Source of the DNA: an uncultured bacterium
Lineage (GTDB): Bacteria > Patescibacteriota > Minisyncoccia > Phycocordibacterales > UBA918
Reading direction: 5' to 3'
DNA length: 33,058 nt
Assembly: GCA_937867625.1 (NCBI GenBank)
Contig: CALMKR010000144.1
Coordinates: 1 to 33,058, forward strand
This document shows positions 29,129 through 33,058 of this stretch, in pieces. A model generated the notes under the pieces. The model saw only the letters and a program-made list of their open reading frames with translations. It made no database searches and was not told the DNA's origin. Made by a program: the position numbers and the translations under genes. Numbering within the stretch: position 1 is the stretch's first letter; every line of letters starts with the position of its first letter.

Positions 29129-29161
29129 TATATAGGGTAGTCCTCACTTGACGTGTCAAGT
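29129..29161 (-). promoter_or_regulatory. Promoter with palindrome upstream of virion operon
   Basis: Minus-strand TTGACA (29154-29159) with a TATA-rich -10 (TATATA 29129-29134, 18-19 bases away). The -35 lies in a palindrome ACTTGAC-GT-GTCAAGT (29146-29161, 7-bp arms), a likely regulator site. It would drive the coiled-coil, giant and tail genes after the antisense insertion. Confidence 0.58.
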
Positions 29162-29213
29162 TGATTAGTTACAGTGTACCACAGTCTATACCGCATGTGA
29201 ATAGTAATAGTGC

Positions 29214-29243
29214 TTGACAAAACATAAGCAGTCGTGGTAGTGT
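29214..29243 (+). promoter_or_regulatory. Plus-strand promoter P4 with shared spacer motif
   Basis: TTGACA (29214-29219), spacer AAACATAAGCAGTCGTGG, then TAGTGT (29238-29243). The first 26 bases equal those of P3. The -10 is poor (3 of 6), and the A of ATG 29250 lies 7 bases downstream of it, so the mRNA should be leaderless. Unlike P1-P3 the shared leader is missing. Confidence 0.7.
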
Positions 29244-29249
29244 TCTAGT

Positions 29250-29798
29250 ATGAAGTTACTAATAAAAATCGTAATTGTTTTCACTCTTCTAGCAATACTA
29301 GGTGCAGGTGTTTTAACCTATCTCAGAGTTGGCAGTGAAGTAGCAAGTTTTAACTCGCGCACAGAGAGTGACGGGCAACTAATTCCGATACTTGAAGATG
29401 TTGCTATTGGTACTACAGATGAGCTGTCAATAATATACGATGATACACTAGAATACTCAGATGCAAAGGCCGTGTACTCGTCACTCACTATTTACGTAAA
29501 GCCTGGTATTGACCTTGAAAAAAGTAAGGTTGTGATTGCTCACGAATACCTCCACTACGTTTGGTACGAGATGATGACCGAAGGGCAAAGAAGTACTGTT
29601 ACAAGTAAGGTGATCGGTCTTTACGCTAAAGACATAGCCACGCAAACACGCACTATTCCGTACCAGAATACGAATACGCTGCTACCTACCGAGCTATTCA
29701 GCATCTACTGTACCGAGTCAAGTGATAAGTATATTGCCACCATCCTAGATGATTGTAGTAAGTATATTGATCGCTCCAAGCTAGTACTAGTGCGCTAG
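29250..29798 (+). CDS. Membrane-anchored HExxH metallopeptidase-like protein (182 aa)
   Basis: The only large plus-strand gene. An N-terminal signal/membrane helix (about residues 3-24, LLIKIVIVFTLLAILGAGVL) is followed by an extracytoplasmic domain with VVIAHEYLHYVW, a zinc HExxH at H98-E99-H102. A later LPTELFS (E148) could give the third ligand, as in gluzincins, and C155/C169 could pair. It sits alone in antisense inside the virion operon behind P4, like a moron. Possible roles are cell-wall or superinfection effects. The substrate is unknown, and so is the exact peptidase family. Confidence 0.74.
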   Translation: MKLLIKIVIVFTLLAILGAGVLTYLRVGSEVASFNSRTESDGQLIPILEDVAIGTTDELSIIYDDTLEYSDAKAVYSSLTIYVKPGIDLEKSKVVIAHEYLHYVWYEMMTEGQRSTVTSKVIGLYAKDIATQTRTIPYQNTNTLLPTELFSIYCTESSDKYIATILDDCSKYIDRSKLVLVR

Positions 29799-29799
29799 T

Positions 29800-30558
29800 T
29801 TACTTCAAACCTAAGAACTGTGTCTTGCTTAGTCTGTCTTTAAGTATCTTACCTGCGGTATTAGCAGTATTGTATGCAGATATATCTGTTGTCCATGGGT
29901 CGCCAGCGCTTCCTGCACCGTTTAGTTTCTCGCCCATTGTACCCGTGAGATCGTACTCGCTTGCAAGTGCGTTCCATACAGCGTCAACAATCTGCTGCAC
30001 AGCTGCTTCTGATTGGTTAACATAAATGTCGGCTGCCATCTGACCCAAAGCCTCTTGTTGCGCGTCTGAGATGATACCAGAACCAAGTAATTCAGCCGTC
30101 ATACCTGCAAGGGCTGATGCCGCTGCCGTGATGCTACCAGACCCTGCTAAATCTGCTGCTGCTTGTAATTGTCCAATAATAGAGGCTGTTAAGTTGCCCG
30201 ACCCTGCGAGTGCTGCAATCATCTCCACGGTAAGTCCCATAGCTGCATTCGATATGACCCCTGAACCACTAAGGTCAGCAAGGGCTGCCATACCAGCTAC
30301 CTGAGCTGCGTTACTTATTGTACCAGTCCCAGGGGAGTACATGCTCATACCACCCTCTTTAGGTGCAAGTACAAGTGAGTACGGAGGTCGTAACCCCTGA
30401 GCTGGTTGTGATGTTCTATCTGTTACGCTAACAATGTCATTATCGCCAACATAAAACGTATTCCAGCGAGCCAAGTCCAGCCCTCGGACTGGACTTAATT
30501 GACCACCTAGTGACCTAGATTGTCCTGCTCCGTCACGTCTATAGTTGGTAAGTAACAT
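29800..30558 (-). CDS. Ala/Gly-repeat virion protein (252 aa)
   Basis: Residues about 88-180 contain four diverged repeats of about 21-25 residues built on LxGSGxISxAA (ADLSGSGVISNAA, AALAGSGNLTASI, ADLAGSGSITAAA, AELLGSGIISDAQ). The C-terminal part has IVDAVWNALASEYDL and GTMGEKLNGAGSAGDPW, a pattern common in phage minor structural proteins. It ends one base from the convergent metallopeptidase gene. Probably a virion or head-tail component. Confidence 0.72.
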   Translation of the reverse strand: MLLTNYRRDGAGQSRSLGGQLSPVRGLDLARWNTFYVGDNDIVSVTDRTSQPAQGLRPPYSLVLAPKEGGMSMYSPGTGTISNAAQVAGMAALADLSGSGVISNAAMGLTVEMIAALAGSGNLTASIIGQLQAAADLAGSGSITAAASALAGMTAELLGSGIISDAQQEALGQMAADIYVNQSEAAVQQIVDAVWNALASEYDLTGTMGEKLNGAGSAGDPWTTDISAYNTANTAGKILKDRLSKTQFLGLK

Positions 30559-30559
30559 G

Positions 30560-31732
30560 TTAGTTCCAAATCGTTGTAAGGTCGCCAGAGAATGTAGCGT
30601 TGGCAGGTGTAGTTGTTGAACTCATATATACCCAGTATAGTGCTGCACCATCATATATGCGTGGGAGTGATGGGTAGTCAAATTGTAGGTTTCGTTCTGC
30701 CGCCTGACCAAGTACGTTTAGTGGTACACGAGTAAGTTCTTTGACCATAGCAACTGAGTACTCGCCAGAGACATATGAGGTAGAGTTTTGAATCGTGTTG
30801 ATTTCAGCAATACCTGCGTCACCTGACTGCAGCGGGACCGTGTAGTTATACTTACCTGCACCAGATGCACCTGAATATAGTACGAGCGAGTTAGAAGCTG
30901 CCGTCTTACCTACAGGAAGAACTGTTGGGGTTGCCCTTGAAGCGGTTTGTGCCGAGTTCGTGTAACCAAGTGAAAGGTTAGGTGTACCAGCACCAAGAGC
31001 AGTAGCATTCGAGTTGAAGAATATTGCTTGAACACCTGCGCCATTTGTGTAACGAGGAAGGAGGCGTGATATTGTGTGCGTACCAACACCTGCTGTAGTG
31101 AAGTTAATAGCTGTACCTGCGACTGCGTTAGCGTATGATGTTGCCAGTTTGAAAGTTGAGTCGGTTACTTTTATCACGTAGTAGTCTGTTGCTGTTGCTA
31201 GACCTACAGGTAAAGTTGTGGTCGTAGTGAGACGAACACGTGTACCAGTTAATATGTTGCTTGGTATGTTTACAGTTGAGCTATACGTACAGGTATCTGT
31301 CGTGTCGTCTGCGGTGAATGTATCCCCGAATCCTAGGGTATTAGTTGTTGCCTGCGCTGTTGTTGTAGTGACCGCTGTAACACGATAAAAGCCTACTACG
31401 TCTACAAGTACCATCCACCCAGGGACAGTAGTTGCTGCTGAGGTAACAGCTGAAGCTGCCGCAAGGCTCTTGTAAAAGGTCGGCTGTACGTTTCCACCGT
31501 GTTGCATTGAACCTGCTGAGGTAGTAGTATCTGTTACACCCTGAAAAGTAAGGGCTGTACCTGTGTTAAAGATAGCGTCTGCACCAGGGTTTCCAGCACC
31601 CCTAAAAAGAGTGTGTACTTCACCTGCTACTGCTGCGGTAGTCGGGTTAAACTGTTTAGTCCAGTTAGTTTTAAATGTTTGCCCTGCGGTTAGGGCGTTT
31701 ACTATTGCGTCACTGCTTGAAAATCCAGGCAT
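30560..31732 (-). CDS. Virion protein (390 aa), paralogue of the next with inserted domain
   Basis: A Thr/Ala-rich beta protein. Its ends match the 286-aa neighbour: RYTNGAGVQAIFF, LGYTNSAQTASRA, LQSGDAGIAEINTI and PRIYDGAALYW near the C-terminus, ending IWN. Between about 115 and 215 it has an extra beta domain (VRLTTTTTLPVGLATATDYY...FKLATSYANAVAG), a type often inserted in phage virion proteins. Likely a capsid-decorating or neck protein present in many copies. Confidence 0.72.
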   Translation of the reverse strand: MPGFSSSDAIVNALTAGQTFKTNWTKQFNPTTAAVAGEVHTLFRGAGNPGADAIFNTGTALTFQGVTDTTTSAGSMQHGGNVQPTFYKSLAAASAVTSAATTVPGWMVLVDVVGFYRVTAVTTTTAQATTNTLGFGDTFTADDTTDTCTYSSTVNIPSNILTGTRVRLTTTTTLPVGLATATDYYVIKVTDSTFKLATSYANAVAGTAINFTTAGVGTHTISRLLPRYTNGAGVQAIFFNSNATALGAGTPNLSLGYTNSAQTASRATPTVLPVGKTAASNSLVLYSGASGAGKYNYTVPLQSGDAGIAEINTIQNSTSYVSGEYSVAMVKELTRVPLNVLGQAAERNLQFDYPSLPRIYDGAALYWVYMSSTTTPANATFSGDLTTIWN

Positions 31733-31756
31733 ATTAGTTCTCCTTATTCATATTAT

Positions 31757-32617
31757 TTAATCCCACACAACCTTAACGTCACCGACCAAGGCTGTTGCTG
31801 CGAGTGTTCCTCTTGGTAGACATAGACAACCAAGAAAAGCGTCATCGTATATGCGTGGTATTTCACTTCCACCGATCAATGCGTCTTTTTCGTACGGTGC
31901 TGTAATCTCGAATATTTGTGTCCACAACAGAGGTTTCACAAGTACGAGGGCGAATAGTCCGACATCTGCTCCAAGCATAGTTACTGATTCAATACTGCGT
32001 ACACCAGAGTCACCGTTCTGCAAGCCTATGAATGGATTGCCAGATTGTACTGCGGTTGATACTGACGAGGTTACGATTGAACCAATAGCAGTCGCTGCGT
32101 TCATTTGTACAGTTTGTGATACTCTACCTGATACCCCATCTGAGTTAGTGTACGTGAAGCTAAATGACTGTCCACCTACACCTGCGTTGGTGAGGACTGC
32201 CATCACCTGTACACCCTTACCATCTGTGTAACGTGTAAGTGCGTTGGTGTTCGTCATATCTTGTTGGTCTGTTACTGACATATCCACGAATGGGTAAACT
32301 AGTAGATAGTCGCAAAGTATCATCGGCATCGGTAAAGCTGTAGCAGTAGCTGTCATAGCCGTTATGCTTCTGAGGTACTTAGTGCTAGGGCTAACATTCG
32401 GGCCGTGGTTGAATCCGACCTCAGTTGAACGTGCTAATACTGTTGAGCTTAGAATACCCCCAATATAGTATTGAGCAGGGGGGTTGCCTGGACTCATCGA
32501 AAGGTCAAACCAAATACCAGCTGTAGAAGCCTGGGACGGAGTTTTACGCCAGACATACTGACGGACTCTCCCCTCAAGTTCTGCATCTATAAGTTGCTTG
32601 GTATTGACGATTGACAT
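31757..32617 (-). CDS. Virion protein (286 aa), paralogue
   Basis: Shares with the downstream gene RYTDGKGVQVMAVL, FTYTNSDGVSGRVS, LQNGDSGVRSIESV and PRIYDDAFLG, ending VVWD. The YPFVDMSVTD...TDGKGVQ pattern recurs in uncharacterised structural proteins of environmental phages. It overlaps the stop of the 25-aa gene (TAATG). It may form the same lattice or ring as its paralogue. Confidence 0.72.
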   Translation of the reverse strand: MSIVNTKQLIDAELEGRVRQYVWRKTPSQASTAGIWFDLSMSPGNPPAQYYIGGILSSTVLARSTEVGFNHGPNVSPSTKYLRSITAMTATATALPMPMILCDYLLVYPFVDMSVTDQQDMTNTNALTRYTDGKGVQVMAVLTNAGVGGQSFSFTYTNSDGVSGRVSQTVQMNAATAIGSIVTSSVSTAVQSGNPFIGLQNGDSGVRSIESVTMLGADVGLFALVLVKPLLWTQIFEITAPYEKDALIGGSEIPRIYDDAFLGCLCLPRGTLAATALVGDVKVVWD

Positions 32618-32694
32618 TAGTTTACCTTGCTATTACCCTCTAGCCCTGCGGTTATTTCTACAAAAATTGGTTCGCCGAGTTCAATATCAGCCAT
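32617..32694 (-). CDS. 25-aa acidic peptide
   Basis: ATG 32694 starts MADIELGEPIFVEITAGLEG plus NSKVN. Its stop overlaps the next ATG (TAATG). It is the head of a coupled pair. Function unknown. Confidence 0.5.
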   Translation of the reverse strand: MADIELGEPIFVEITAGLEGNSKVN

Positions 32695-32696
32695 AA

Positions 32697-33058
32697 TTAA
32701 TCTTCCGTGACCGTGAGTCCGCTTGCTGCGAACAAAGGTGTAATGTTAAGTGCTACAGATAGACTTGAGTTCAATGCACCTGAGTACAGAATCTTGCTTG
32801 TACCTGATAGTGCAGTTGTGATTGATACGTGAGTGATTGTGTTACCTGACGCACCACACTGAGGGAATGTAATCTGTGCAGCGTTTGTTGCTGTTGCACC
32901 CGATACAGTCCAGCCAGCACCAGAACGTGCTACTGCTACACGGGCATAGTTTGTGTAGGTTGCCTCTGACGTTGCTGCTGTTCCTGCTTCACCTGGGTCT
33001 GCTGTGTGCAGTGCTACGTATAGTGACCCTGCTGTTGCTGAGTTTTGTAGTCCGCTTG
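32697..33058 (-). CDS. Structural protein of the LYVALHTADPGE family (5' end outside window)
   Basis: The visible C-terminal 120 residues begin GLQNSATAGSLYVALHTADP, then TSEATYTNYARVAVARSGAG and later a Gly/Thr/Ser-rich beta region, ending GLTVTED. This LHTADPGE..AT(S/Y)EATYTNYARV signature is frequent in phage tail or decoration proteins. The start lies beyond the right edge. Confidence 0.72.
   Translation of the reverse strand, partial: SGLQNSATAGSLYVALHTADPGEAGTAATSEATYTNYARVAVARSGAGWTVSGATATNAAQITFPQCGASGNTITHVSITTALSGTSKILYSGALNSSLSVALNITPLFAASGLTVTED

Noticed and set aside
1-33058. Alternative genetic code (recoded TGA or TAG)
   Set aside because: Conserved genes such as terL, terS, erf and the M23 endolysin are open without in-frame TGA or TAG and end at ordinary stops.
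1-33058. CRISPR array, insertion sequence, integrase or attachment site
   Set aside because: No regularly spaced repeats, no transposase or integrase motif, and no tRNA-overlapping direct repeat seen. Lysogeny genes may lie outside the window.

Overview
The window is most of a double-stranded DNA tailed-phage genome, or a closely related prophage, on one contig. Nearly all genes lie on the minus strand, so the map is read from 33058 down to 1. A canonical large terminase, portal, tail adaptor, nozzle-like protein and very large internal virion protein are present. I see no tail tube, sheath or tape-measure gene, which points to a podovirus-like virion. The standard bacterial code with UAA, UAG and UGA stops fits every gene. 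There is no polymerase, helicase, integrase or recognisable cI-type repressor, so replication probably relies on the host plus the ERF annealing protein. The host cannot be proved. An M23 endolysin fused to a holin-like tail, a membrane-anchored lytic transglycosylase and apparently leaderless genes suggest a Gram-positive-like or candidate-phyla host (inference, low confidence).

Layout from right to left. (a) 33058-29800: virion proteins, including two diverged paralogues. (b) 29250-29798: one plus-strand gene, a membrane-anchored HExxH protein, inserted like a moron and flanked by divergent promoters. (c) 29062-18759: internal virion and tail proteins, including a 1667-residue polyvalent protein with an ADP-ribosyltransferase-like domain, then adaptor, nozzle and fibre. 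(d) 18746-17356: lysis genes, with a holin-like protein that can also start inside the endolysin gene. (e) 17187-14848: a cassette headed by an apparently leaderless gene and containing a metallophosphoesterase-like protein. (f) 14850-13020: a gene-poor control region with tandem promoter, short RNA and terminator units on the plus strand, two tiny ORFs, and outward-facing promoter repeats around an AT-rich core. (g) 12970-4285: three early cassettes of many tiny, translationally coupled genes. The middle one carries a cluster of large structured RNA elements. (h) 4226-1: small terminase, large terminase and portal, behind their own promoter.

The three early cassettes (starting at 12970, 11329 and 8361) and the plus-strand metallopeptidase gene share a promoter whose -35 to -10 spacer is almost identical. 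The three cassettes also share a Shine-Dalgarno leader. A plus-strand small RNA beside the first cassette can pair with these leaders over up to 18 consecutive positions. Together these look like a phage-wide control circuit built from a common operator and an antisense RNA. That circuit, the structured-RNA cluster and a probable frameshift-made lytic enzyme are the most unusual content.
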